NCBI RefSeq assembly: GCF_000337895.1 | Contig: NZ_AOMA01000078.1 | Span: 1 to 64,000 of the forward strand | DNA length: 64,000 nucleotides | Origin: Halobiforma nitratireducens JCM 10879 | GTDB taxonomy: Archaea; Halobacteriota; Halobacteria; Halobacteriales; Natrialbaceae | Direction: 5' to 3' | Shown: positions 50,313-58,318 of the stretch, piece after piece | How positions within the stretch are numbered: position 1 is the stretch's first letter | Layout of the letters: each line of letters opens with the position of its first letter | Made by a program: the position numbers and the translations under genes | Notes under the pieces: model-generated | The model's database searches: none | The model's input: only the letters and a program-made list of their open reading frames with translations | Told to the model about the DNA's origin: nothing

Positions 50313-51659
50313 TTATTCCTCCTCGAAACGGCTCCCGTTGGTCTCTCCTTCTGCACGCTGCTCGTCGTCATCACTGCGACCGAGTTTCTCCTTGCCCCAG
50401 CCGATCGCTCGGCCGATGCCGTCACGCACAGCATCGACTGTGCCAGCCGCTTTGTTGTATCCTCCCTCGAGTTTCTGGCCGCCATCGACTGCCTGTGTAA
50501 GACCAAAGGAACCCGCAGAGAGGACCGCAGTCAACCCAGCCGCGGACGCAACCTCTGGACTCTGTGCTATTGCTTCTCCGAGATAGGGAAGCGCCTCCAC
50601 GATTTCGTTCCCTTCTAATCGGTTGGCGAAATCCTCTTCCATCGACGTTCGAGTTCCGGCCATCATAGTGCCAGTCCCGACTGCCGCCATCGCTCCAGCA
50701 GTTTTGTCCGCCCAGTTGGCGTGAACCTCGTCCTCGAGAGAGTCCAGCGAGGACTGGGTCTGATCGATGGTCTGGCTGTTTTCGGTGACTTCCTCGCGAA
50801 GCTCTTCGACCTCGTCGGCGAGGTCCTTGACCCCTCTGTAATTGTTCTCGACACTAACCTCGGCAGGCGCTCGCTGGACGTGAACATCCGTCCCCATCCG
50901 ATTCACGACTAACGGCTCCTCGCCGGACAAGGCCTGATCTGCGGCCTCGTCGGCCTCACGCTCGAGTTGCGGATCTGGATCGATCTCCAAATCCGCCCCT
51001 TCCTGGGGCATCATGGAGATGGGCGCGCCGCCGTTCTGTTGTTTGACGTGGGCGAGTTCGTGGGCGAGCAAGTGTTGCCCCGCAGGAGACTCGGGGTCGT
51101 ACTCGCCGGCGTTGAACACGATGTCGGTGCCGCAGGTGAACGCCTTGGCGTCGATGGCGTCTGCGGCTGCGGCGGCTTTTCCGCCGGTGTGGATACGCAC
51201 GTCGGAGAAATCCGCATCCATCCGGTCCTCGAGGGAGCGACGGAGGTCGTCCTCGAGGGGCCTGCCGCCGTTGCCGATGACCTCGAGTACCTGTTCGGGC
51301 ACGTCTTCTGGGGCTGTCTCGAGTCCCTCGAAGGCACGCTGGATGTGTTGTTCGTCGTCACTGGCGTCACTGTCGTCGTTACTGGCGTCGTCGCTGATGT
51401 CGGCCTGTGAGAGTGCAGCGCCGCCGGGGATAGTCGCGGGCTCTGGTACTGTAGGGTCAGGTTGGGCTCCGGGCTGGTGTGCCCCGGGCTGCTGTGTGCC
51501 GGGTTGGTGGCCGGGTGCTGGCTGCATCGCCTGGGACTGGCCGTCTGCCACCTGACCATCGTTTCCGGACTGCTTGTCACTACGCACGGTCGACTCCGCT
51601 GTCGAGTCGTCGGTCTCCGCCTCCGCTGACTCTTCTGTCTGCCCTTTCTTCTTGTACAT
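50313..51659 (-). CDS. eCIS-core (DUF4157) domain protein with HELAH zinc motif
   Basis: The 448-residue protein has a Gln/Pro/Asp-rich disordered N-terminus (residues 1-100, with HQPGTQQPGAHQPGAQP). The DUF4157 core follows from about 125 to 245: GRPLEDDLRRSLEDRMDADFSDVRIHTG, FTCGTDIVFNAGEYDP, the HELAH zinc site at 200-204, and the downstream QLEREADEAADQAL segment with a likely third ligand. HVQRAP near 260 is a typical end of the core. Residues 270-315 form a coiled coil (LADEVEELREEVTENSQTIDQTQ); residues 320-395 are Ala/Gly-rich and weakly hydrophobic; the C-terminus is charged. In bacteria this domain marks proteins loaded into extracellular contractile injection systems. A GAGGGGG Shine-Dalgarno-like stretch lies upstream of the ATG. 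Confidence 0.85.
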   Translation of the reverse strand: MYKKKGQTEESAEAETDDSTAESTVRSDKQSGNDGQVADGQSQAMQPAPGHQPGTQQPGAHQPGAQPDPTVPEPATIPGGAALSQADISDDASNDDSDASDDEQHIQRAFEGLETAPEDVPEQVLEVIGNGGRPLEDDLRRSLEDRMDADFSDVRIHTGGKAAAAADAIDAKAFTCGTDIVFNAGEYDPESPAGQHLLAHELAHVKQQNGGAPISMMPQEGADLEIDPDPQLEREADEAADQALSGEEPLVVNRMGTDVHVQRAPAEVSVENNYRGVKDLADEVEELREEVTENSQTIDQTQSSLDSLEDEVHANWADKTAGAMAAVGTGTMMAGTRTSMEEDFANRLEGNEIVEALPYLGEAIAQSPEVASAAGLTAVLSAGSFGLTQAVDGGQKLEGGYNKAAGTVDAVRDGIGRAIGWGKEKLGRSDDDEQRAEGETNGSRFEEE

Positions 51660-51747
51660 TAGCTACCCCCTCGAGTCGCGGTACCGGAACGACGGTACCA
51701 GTTGGTGAAACATTGCGCCATTTCGTTCAAATCCATTTCACTTCTAC

Positions 51748-51757
51748 ATAAATATTT
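51748..51757 (-). promoter_or_regulatory. TATA box of the eCIS-core operon
   Basis: Minus-strand AAATATTTAT in a locally AT-rich block (ACATAAATATTTCCC on the plus strand). Transcription would start near 51727, giving a leader of about 68 bases, consistent with the Shine-Dalgarno-like GAGGGGG just before the ATG at 51659. Confidence 0.55.
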
Positions 51758-51892
51758 CCCACTGCTCGTCTATAGTTGATTTCAGCCGCGGGTGGAAACG
51801 CGAGACTCGAGAGGCCTGTTCGGTGCCGATGGTGGGGAGATGCTGTGTGATCGGGCGGCAACACGATTCGTTTTGTCCGTAGTACGGTTTCC

Positions 51893-51925
51893 CTCGGCCG
51901 TCTCTCGGCCGTCTCTCGGCCGTCT
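51893..51925. repeat. Triple 11-bp tandem repeat
   Basis: Three exact consecutive copies of CTCGGCCGTCT, followed by a partial CTCGA. Lies in the spacer upstream of the eCIS-core operon; each unit includes a CGGCCG palindrome. Confidence 0.9.
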
Positions 51926-52019
51926 CTCGAGTGTGGATCGAGTGCCGACAGGGTATGAATCGAGACCGACGGCTGTACCCCAACCAGTCACCATCTTACT
52001 CTTTTCCAAGGAAGATTGC

Positions 52020-52118
52020 GTAACGAACAGGTGCGCACGAAAGTGCGCATGAGCCGGAGTGCAAGGGTGGTGCCATTCACTCCGACCCATACACGCTTCC
52101 CCCGCGTAGCAGTATCAA
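52020..52118 (-). ncRNA. Candidate structured small RNA
   Basis: On the minus strand, three hairpins follow each other: TACGC/GCGTGTA (plus 52090-52108), CGGAGTG/CACTCCG (plus 52055-52061 with 52078-52084), and a perfect 7-bp TGCGCAC/GTGCGCA stem with a 4-base loop (plus 52032-52049). A TATA-like TTTTTATTT lies about 25 bases before the first hairpin. No family was recognised, and no clear U-tract terminator follows. A mobile-element scaffold RNA is an alternative explanation. Confidence 0.4.
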
Positions 52119-52120
52119 TC

Positions 52121-52148
52121 CAACATTGATGTTGACGAAATAAAAACC
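52121..52148 (-). promoter_or_regulatory. TATA-like box and operator-like palindrome before the candidate RNA
   Basis: GGTTTTTATTT at 52138-52148 (minus strand), followed by the dyad CAACAT-TG-ATGTTG at 52121-52134, which would overlap the predicted transcription start near 52118. This arrangement suggests a regulated promoter. Confidence 0.4.
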
Positions 52149-52223
52149 TACCGACGTCCATCGCCCCAGTCACGACCGTGTCTGGATCGCTTTCTGGATT
52201 GTTCGCTGCCGTGTCGGGGCCTG

Positions 52224-52403
52224 GAAGCGCAGACACACGTGCTCTCGAGAATCACCAACGGCGGCTATCGGATCATGGTCGGCCCCGATCCCCACGACGT
52301 GGCGGTGATCGACCCGGAGCGGTGGGGTGAGGGCCCAGCGAACGGCCGTATACCGTTTTTCGACTCGGAAATACCCTCAGAGCGGCTGCCACGTTCGTGG
52401 TGA
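52224..52403 (+). pseudogene. Possible C-terminal gene remnant
   Basis: The plus frame from about 52224 to the TGA at 52401 reads THVLSRITNGGYRIMVGPD, then PHDVAVIDPERWGEGPANG and RIPFFDSEIPS, with protein-like composition and good third-position GC. There is no start codon or matching upstream part, and its end overlaps the M24 peptidase 3' end on the other strand. The family was not recognised. Chance cannot be excluded. Confidence 0.25.
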
Positions 52404-53501
52404 ATCGTTCAACCGCTCGTGGCCGTCTTCGGTCACGATCACCAGATCCTCGATCCGGACCCCGAACTCCCCCTCGAGGTAGACGCCGGGTTCGACGCTG
52501 AAGACCATGCCGGGCTCGAGTTCCCGGTCGTTTCCCGCGGTGATGTACGGCGGTTCGTGGACGTCGAGCCCGACGCCGTGTCCCGTTCGGTGGAGGAACT
52601 GCTCGCCGTAGCCCCGGTCCTCGAGGACCTCGCGAGCGACGCGGTCGATCTCCTCGGCTGGAACGCCGGGTTCGACGGCCTCGATGGCCGCGTTGTGAGC
52701 CTCGAGGACGGCGTCGTGAACGGTGTCGAACTCGGCTGGCGGCTCGCCGTCGAAGACGACGGTGCGGGTCTGGTCGCCGGGATACCCACCTGCGCGAGTC
52801 CCGAAGTCGAGCACGACCGGGTCACCGGACTCGATCGTTCGGTCGCCGCTGCGGTGGTGGGGTCGTGCGCCATTGGGGCCGGAGCCGACGACGGTCTCGA
52901 AGGAGACCCCCTCGCCGCCGGCGTCGGCGAGTCGATCTTCGATCTCCGCGGCGAGTTCGTCTTCAGTCATACCGACTGCCGTCTCACCCAGCGCACGGAT
53001 CTCCTCGCTGACCGTATCGGAGATCGACGCGGCTTCCCGCAGGGCCTCGAGTTCGGCTTCGTCCTTGCAGAGCCGCAGATCCTCGAGGACCTCGCTTGCC
53101 AGGCCGAACGACGCTTCGGGGAACGTCCCCCGTAGGTCCTGGGTGAACAGCGCCCACATGCGGTCGTCGACGAGCAGTCGGCCGCCGGCGAGCCCGAGGT
53201 CGTTGCCGACGGACTCGAGGAGGGCCGTCGGGTCGTCCCCGTCGCTCCAGGTCCGGATATCGTCGACCGGCGACTCGTCGCCGATCTGATCGTCGTACAT
53301 CTCGGGGGCGACGAACAGCTGTGTGTCGGGGGTGACGAACAGGAACAGGTGCCGTTCCATCGGTTCCTCCTCGAACCCGGCGAGATAGTGCATGTTCGAA
53401 CTCGGGAAGCAAACGAGCGCGTCGATTCCCCGCTCTATGAGCGTCTCGCGGGCGCGTTCGAGGCGGTGCCGGACGGCGTCGTCGGACTGGTGTGTGGTCA
53501 T
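52377..53501 (-). CDS. M24 family Xaa-Pro peptidase-like protein
   Basis: The 374-residue protein has the creatinase-type N-terminal domain (residues 1-130, LIERGIDALVCFPSSNMHYLAGF) and the pita-bread metallopeptidase domain. Metal ligands are the two Asp in VVLDFGTRAGGYPGDQTRTVV, His in HRTGHGVGLDVHEPPY, Glu in VFSVEPGVYL and Glu in FGVRIEDLVIV. The length matches prolidase or Xaa-Pro aminopeptidase. It would cleave X-Pro bonds; dipeptide versus longer peptide preference cannot be told. Divergent from the NDH-2-like gene with 88 bp between start codons. Confidence 0.93.
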   Translation of the reverse strand: MTTHQSDDAVRHRLERARETLIERGIDALVCFPSSNMHYLAGFEEEPMERHLFLFVTPDTQLFVAPEMYDDQIGDESPVDDIRTWSDGDDPTALLESVGNDLGLAGGRLLVDDRMWALFTQDLRGTFPEASFGLASEVLEDLRLCKDEAELEALREAASISDTVSEEIRALGETAVGMTEDELAAEIEDRLADAGGEGVSFETVVGSGPNGARPHHRSGDRTIESGDPVVLDFGTRAGGYPGDQTRTVVFDGEPPAEFDTVHDAVLEAHNAAIEAVEPGVPAEEIDRVAREVLEDRGYGEQFLHRTGHGVGLDVHEPPYITAGNDRELEPGMVFSVEPGVYLEGEFGVRIEDLVIVTEDGHERLNDSPRTWQPL

Positions 53502-53560
53502 AGTCGACGATTCGGGAGCAGGGGTAAAGTTCCCGCCGATCCCGACCGTTTGGCTGCCAG

Positions 53561-53567
53561 TATATAG
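53561..53567 (+). promoter_or_regulatory. TATA box of the NDH-2-like gene
   Basis: TATATAG centred about 26 bp before the ATG at 53590, predicting a leaderless transcript and supporting that start. Confidence 0.65.
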
Positions 53568-53589
53568 TCGTAGAGTCCCAACGCGAGGT

Positions 53590-54750
53590 ATGCACGTCGT
53601 CGTCCTCGGCGGTGGCTACGCCGGACTGACGCTGACGCGGTTGCTCGAGAGCGAACTGCCCGGCGACGCGGAGCTGACCCTGGTCGACGAGACGCCCGAT
53701 CACCTCGTCCAGCACGAACTCCACCGGGTCATCAGGCGGCCGGAACTCGCCGACGCGATCACCGTCTCCCTTCCCGCAGTGCTCGATCGTGCGAGGGTTC
53801 GGGTCGCCCGCGTCGAGGGGATCGACCGCGAAAGTCGCGTCGTCTCGCTCTCGAGCGGCCGGCTCGAGTACGATGTCGCGGCGGTCTGTTTAGGGGCCCA
53901 AACGGCCTACTACGGTCTCGACGGCGTCCGCGAGCACGCTCTCCCGCTCAAGCGGTTGCGACACGCAAACCGCATCCGGAAACGGGTTCGGACAGCCTGT
54001 CGGACCCGCGAGCGACCTCGGTTCGTGATCGGTGGGGCCGGCCTCTCGGGCGTGCAGGTTGCGGGCGAAGTAGCCGAACTCGTCCGGGAAGAGCGATCCC
54101 AGTCGACGATCACGCTCCTCGAGCAACGCGAGCGCGTCGCGCCGAACTTCCCGCGTCCCTTCCAGCGGGCAGTCCGGGAGGCCATCGAGAACCAGGGTGT
54201 CGATGTCCGTACGGATGCGACCGTTCGGGACGCCGACGGCGAACGCGTCGGCCTGGAATCCGGCACGGCGGTCCCGTACGACGGATTCGTCTGGACGGGC
54301 GGTATCGCCGGCCCGGAGGTACTCGGTGGGGAGCGACCGACGGTCGAGAGCGACCTGCGGCTGGACGACCGCACGTTCGTCGTCGGGGACGCGGCCCGAG
54401 TGATCGACGCCGAGGAGGAGTTCGTCCCCGCGAGCGCGCAGGCGGCGGTTCGGGAGGCACGGACCGTCGCAGCGAACGTCTCGCGGCTGGTCGATAGAGT
54501 GGAAGACGGCGACAGCAATGGTGACGACGAACCCCTCGAGGAGTTTACCTTCGATACGCCGGGGTGGCTCGTCAGCGTCGGCGACGATGCCGTGGCACAG
54601 ATCGGCCCCGCCGTCGTCACGGGAAAATCGGCCAAGGCGTTGAAATCGACGGTCGGTCTCGGCTATCTCTCGTCGGTCGGAGCCACGAAGACGGCGCTCG
54701 AACGCGTTCGCGAGGAGTTCGACCCTCGAGGGACCGGCGAACCGCGGTAG
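53590..54750 (+). CDS. NAD(P)/FAD-dependent oxidoreductase, type II NADH dehydrogenase-like
   Basis: From the ATG at 53590 the flavoprotein has 386 residues. It begins with the FAD-binding VVVLGGGYAGLTLTRLLE and has a second dinucleotide fold FVIGGAGLSGVQVAGEVAEL near residue 143. The conserved WTGGIAG and TFVVGDAARVID segments near 240-270 place FAD. This matches the NDH-2 family, which passes electrons from NADH to quinone without pumping. A C-terminal helical region (GKSAKALKSTVGLGYLSS) could associate with the membrane. As complex I here lacks NuoEFG, NDH-2-like enzymes are the probable NADH entry to the quinone pool, an inference. Confidence 0.88.
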   Translation: MHVVVLGGGYAGLTLTRLLESELPGDAELTLVDETPDHLVQHELHRVIRRPELADAITVSLPAVLDRARVRVARVEGIDRESRVVSLSSGRLEYDVAAVCLGAQTAYYGLDGVREHALPLKRLRHANRIRKRVRTACRTRERPRFVIGGAGLSGVQVAGEVAELVREERSQSTITLLEQRERVAPNFPRPFQRAVREAIENQGVDVRTDATVRDADGERVGLESGTAVPYDGFVWTGGIAGPEVLGGERPTVESDLRLDDRTFVVGDAARVIDAEEEFVPASAQAAVREARTVAANVSRLVDRVEDGDSNGDDEPLEEFTFDTPGWLVSVGDDAVAQIGPAVVTGKSAKALKSTVGLGYLSSVGATKTALERVREEFDPRGTGEPR

Positions 54751-54820
54751 GTGTCGCGGTCGGTCGGCGGCTGGACTGGAGGTGCTGTCAGCTTGCAGTC
54801 ATCACCTTTCTCCCCTTCCC

Positions 54821-55798
54821 TCAAGTCCAGCGGTCCAGCCCCGTCTGCGTGATGCTCTCCTCGATTCGCTCGAAGCCCCGGGCGACCTCGTCCGGATCGA
54901 CGGCCCACTCGTCGGTGACGTACTCGCGGGCCGCCTCGAGGTCGGGATCGGGCGTCGCGTCGAACTCGTAATCGTCGGTGACGTTCGGATCGCGGAACAG
55001 TTGTCGAACGCGGTCGCCATACTCGACGCTGTCCCCGCGGGCCTCGAGGACGCTCCAGAGGTCGCCGTGTTCGGTAATCGCTTTGATCGCCGTCTTCGGC
55101 CCGATGCCGGAGACACCGTCGTTGAAGTCCGTCCCGATGAGGATGGCGGCGTCGATCAGTTGCTCGAGGGTCAGGTCGTGTTTCTCGAGGGTCGCCTCGA
55201 GATCCATCAGTTCGGGATCGCCCTTGCTCGTCAGCTGTCGTAGCGTCAGGGGCGCACCGAACAGCAAGGCGTCGTAGTCCTCGGAGCCGACGTAATCGGC
55301 GTCGCCGCGCCGGACCATGTGTGCAGCCTGAGCTTCACCCTCCGCCGGCGCTTCGACGATCGGTACGTCCAGCAACCGGAGCAGTTCGCGGCTGGTCTCC
55401 TGAATGGTGGGTGTCAGCCGCTGTGTGCGGGACTCGAGTTGGGCGATAGCGACCTCGTCGCCCTCCTCGCGGGCCGTCTCGAGTTGTTCCTCGTAGGTTC
55501 GGCGCTGTTCTCGACGGGATTCGATTTCGTCTTCCTTCAACTCGGAGGGACCGCCGTCGAAGACCATCACGGGGGTAACGTCGTTCTCGAAGAACTTCGG
55601 CAATCCCTGGACGATGCCGACGAGATTGGCGACCTCAGTGCCGTCGGCGGTCGTGTAGATGTCGCTGTCGGTCCACTTGACCGTCGTCGTCAGGTACCGG
55701 TAGAGCCAGTTGTGGGCGTCGACGGCGACTACTCCTTCGATCTCGGAAAAGGGGACCTCCTCGATGACTGCAATATCGCGAAGCGCTGCGTTTCCCAT
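54821..55798 (-). CDS. fen: Flap endonuclease FEN-1
   Basis: From the ATG at 55796-55798 the structure-specific nuclease has 325 residues. It removes 5' flaps in Okazaki fragment maturation and repair. The N-terminal nuclease block has [16 protein letters not shown] with a catalytic Asp and [23 protein letters not shown]. The internal block has [34 protein letters not shown]. The helix-hairpin-helix region is [23 protein letters not shown]. The protein ends with TQTGLDRW, a PCNA-interaction (PIP) type tail. The codons before the chosen start are non-conserved and lie in the neighbouring spacer. Confidence 0.94.
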   Translation of the reverse strand: MGNAALRDIAVIEEVPFSEIEGVVAVDAHNWLYRYLTTTVKWTDSDIYTTADGTEVANLVGIVQGLPKFFENDVTPVMVFDGGPSELKEDEIESRREQRRTYEEQLETAREEGDEVAIAQLESRTQRLTPTIQETSRELLRLLDVPIVEAPAEGEAQAAHMVRRGDADYVGSEDYDALLFGAPLTLRQLTSKGDPELMDLEATLEKHDLTLEQLIDAAILIGTDFNDGVSGIGPKTAIKAITEHGDLWSVLEARGDSVEYGDRVRQLFRDPNVTDDYEFDATPDPDLEAAREYVTDEWAVDPDEVARGFERIEESITQTGLDRWT

Positions 55799-55945
55799 TA
55801 CCGCGGTATTGGTGAGACTGGGATTTGAAACGTCGGCTTCCGACTCGATCCAGTTCGGTCGGGTTCGATCGGCACCGACACACCCTCGAGTTGAGGCAGG
55901 ACAGACGACAAGACATTTGAGAGCTGGTTTTGATAACTGGACTGA

Positions 55946-57402
55946 ATGGTCCCCGCACCGAACCCGACTCGTCGGGCGGTAGTCGCCGGACTCGGCGCTC
56001 TCCTCACTGCTGGCTGTCTCGGTGGTGCCAGCACGACAGCGGGCGGCTCCGGTGACGGTAACGGCTGGAAGATGTACGGACGCGACCCGGGCCGTACCCG
56101 CCACGTTCCGGACGCCGACGTTCCCTGAAACGCACCCGAGGTCGCCTGGGAGCGGCAGGTCGGAGCCTCCGGCTGGCGGCCGCCCGTCGTCGCCGACGGC
56201 ACCGTCTACTGCCAGTACGCGAACGGGCTGTTCGTTCTGGACCTCGAGACCGGAGACGGGCGGCTCGCGAACACCTACGGGGCCTTCGGCCGAAGAACCG
56301 GTCCGATGGCCGTCGCACCGACGGAACTCTACCGAGACGGGGCGCTAATCGTCCCCTACGGCGAGGCCATCGCCGGCTACGCGGCCGACCCCGACGGCTG
56401 GCCGGACGAGGTGTCGGGGTTCGGCGGCGAACTGCTCCGATGGTGGTCCGACGGCGAAAGGACCGGCACCGATGGCGTGGGACTCACGTCCCGTTCACCG
56501 GCGCTACGATTTCGGCATCGCCGATCCCAATCGGCGGCGACCTCGTCGCCGTAAACGCGCTGACGGGTGCCGTCTCCACCGTTCGCGCTGACGACGGGAA
56601 TCCGCGCTGGCAGTACGTCCTCGAGCACGCGGTGCCAGACGACTGGGAGTACGGACTCGAGCCGATCGAACACGTCGTCGACGAGGCGAGCGAGACCGTC
56701 GCCGTCGAAGGACGGCTGTTCGCGGCCCCGTATCTCGTCGGACTCGATCTGGAGACCGGGTCGCTCGAGTGGACCGTCGACGGACGGGAGAGCGACCTTC
56801 GTTCGACGGAGCCAGGAGACGGACTGCTCGCTCGAGACGGGACGGTGTACGCGGTTACAGAGACCGAGGATCGGGACCTCCACGTGCGCTCGATCGACGC
56901 GGCGACGGGCGAACGCGGCTGGGAGCGAACGCTGTCCCGTAGCGGTAGCGGTCACGCCGGGTTCGCGGCCGACGAGCGGGCGCTGTACCACGTTGGTAGC
57001 CTGGATCGCAGCGGCACCGATCCGATCGCAGTCACGGCGCTGGCCCTCGAGGACGGCCACGTCCGATGGACGGAGACGTTCGACGACGGTCCGATAACGG
57101 AATCGGGGCCGGAATCGGCCACCGGGTCGATAGCGAGTATACACCGTCAGCCGCCGACCGTCGCCGGCGACGCCGTGCTCGTCCCCAGTGACCGTGGGCT
57201 CCACGCCCTCGAGAAGACGAGCGGCGATCACCTGTGGACGTTCACCGAACTGGTCGGCACCTCGGGTGGAAGCGAAGTCCCGCGCGAAGCCACGACTCCG
57301 CCTGTCGTCGTCGGGGACCGCGTCGTCATCGGAACGACACTCGCCGTGTACGGACTCGACCTCGAGGGCGAGCGAGGGGGAACGGAAGAGGGGGGTGAGT
57401 AA
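55946..57402 (+). pseudogene. PQQ-like beta-propeller lipoprotein, broken by a stop and a frameshift
   Basis: The gene begins with [24 protein letters not shown], a Tat-type signal with lipobox. Sixty codons in, after [20 protein letters not shown], an in-frame TGA at 56126-56128 interrupts; the same frame then continues [27 protein letters not shown]. Near 56440-56475 coding sense moves to another frame, which runs to 57402 with blade-like repeats (VVAVNALTGAVST, LVGLDLETGSLEWTVDG, LHALEKTSGDHLWTF). These are the AxDxxTGxxxW repeats of BamB/PQQ-type propellers. Two independent lesions make a functional full-length product unlikely. It directly precedes the membrane protein gene at 57412 and may once have been cotranscribed with it. 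Confidence 0.8.
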
Positions 57403-57411
57403 CTGTCAACC

Positions 57412-58287
57412 GTGTCGGACCTCGCAGCCACCGATTCCGGATCGGATTGTAGAACAGAGACCCGAAGCGAGGACACCGGCGGCGACTCGAAGCCCGGCTT
57501 CGTTCTGGCGATCCAGCTGGCTGGTGGAGCGATCCGGGACCGACCGCAGCTGTTTCTCCCTTTCTTATTCGCCGGAATCGTCGGCGCTGTCAGCAGCCTC
57601 GCGAGGATCGAGACACCCTATCCAGTCGGCAGCAAGATGCCGTCGCTCGGCGACGGCTCGTTCTACGTCCCGATCCCGTTTGTCCCTCGTCTCGAGCCGG
57701 GGATCGAACTCGCACCGACGATCCTGCTCGGGCTGCGCCTCGAGTACGCCGCCGTGCTTGCCGGCTGGAGCATCGGGATCGTGCTCGCGACGGCGCTCGC
57801 GTTCGGCGTCGGCCTCTGGCTGGCAGCGCCGGAGACGGCTGGTTACCGTCCACCGTGGCGTCGTCTCGGCTGGCTCGCAGGCTACATTCTGGCCATCCAG
57901 GGCGCACTCTTCGGGCTGCTATACGTCCTGCGCGTCCCGTTCAGGTCCGGTAGTGGGGGAAGCGGGATCTGGACTGGTGCCCTGGCGACGCTGGCCGCAC
58001 TCGCCGTCGGTGGTGCACTGCTGCTTGCCCCCGCGTCGATCGTTCTCGGCGGACTCCGTCCGGACCGGGCGGTGTTCGAGAGCCTCGCGTACGCCGGCAC
58101 GCGGCCGTTCTCGAGTGCCGGACTCGTCCTCTCGCTCGGACTCCTCGCGGCGGTCGTCTCCGCGGTTTCGACGCCCGTTCCCGATCCGACGGTCGCTCTC
58201 GCCGTCGGCACGATCGCGAGCGTGACCGTGGCAGGCACGGGACACGCGGCCGTCGTCGCCACGACCTACGATCGCTGGCGTCGGTGA
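57412..58287 (+). CDS. Polytopic membrane protein of unknown function
   Basis: A 291-residue protein starting at GTG 57412, 9 bp after the end of the propeller pseudogene. After a polar N-terminus (1-35) about six membrane helices follow, including FLPFLFAGIVGAVSSL, YAAVLAGWSIGIVLATALAFGVGLWLA, LGWLAGYILAIQGALFGLLYVL and LATLAALAVGGALLLAPASIVLGGL. No transport motif was recognised. Architecture resembles DUF-type integral membrane proteins found beside exported beta-propellers in haloarchaea, but this is only context. Confidence 0.75.
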   Translation: MSDLAATDSGSDCRTETRSEDTGGDSKPGFVLAIQLAGGAIRDRPQLFLPFLFAGIVGAVSSLARIETPYPVGSKMPSLGDGSFYVPIPFVPRLEPGIELAPTILLGLRLEYAAVLAGWSIGIVLATALAFGVGLWLAAPETAGYRPPWRRLGWLAGYILAIQGALFGLLYVLRVPFRSGSGGSGIWTGALATLAALAVGGALLLAPASIVLGGLRPDRAVFESLAYAGTRPFSSAGLVLSLGLLAAVVSAVSTPVPDPTVALAVGTIASVTVAGTGHAAVVATTYDRWRR

Positions 58288-58318
58288 CGGCCCTTCCGTG
58301 CGCGAACGTTGGGGGACG

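Larger units (their letters stand above)
51660..52376. other. Accessory spacer upstream of the eCIS-core operon
   Basis: About 700 bp without a convincing protein gene. It holds the operon promoter, a triple 11-bp tandem repeat at 51893-51925, the candidate structured RNA near 52020-52118 with its own promoter, and a coding-like remnant at its right end. Open frames across it (for example minus 51782-52090) are low in quality and overlap the structured elements. Confidence 0.6.

Noticed and set aside
49371-51659. A complete contractile injection system locus
   Set aside because: No sheath, tube, spike, baseplate or AAA+ gene could be recognised within the window; only cargo-like genes are present.
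51782-52090. Minus-strand frame of 102 codons as a gene
   Set aside because: It overlaps the 11-bp tandem repeat and the hairpins, has Arg/Ser/His-rich sequence and no domain; a structured RNA explains the region better.
56126-56128. TGA in the propeller gene as a recoded (selenocysteine) codon
   Set aside because: Haloarchaea are not known to use selenocysteine, the position is in a loop, and a second frameshift further on shows ordinary gene decay.
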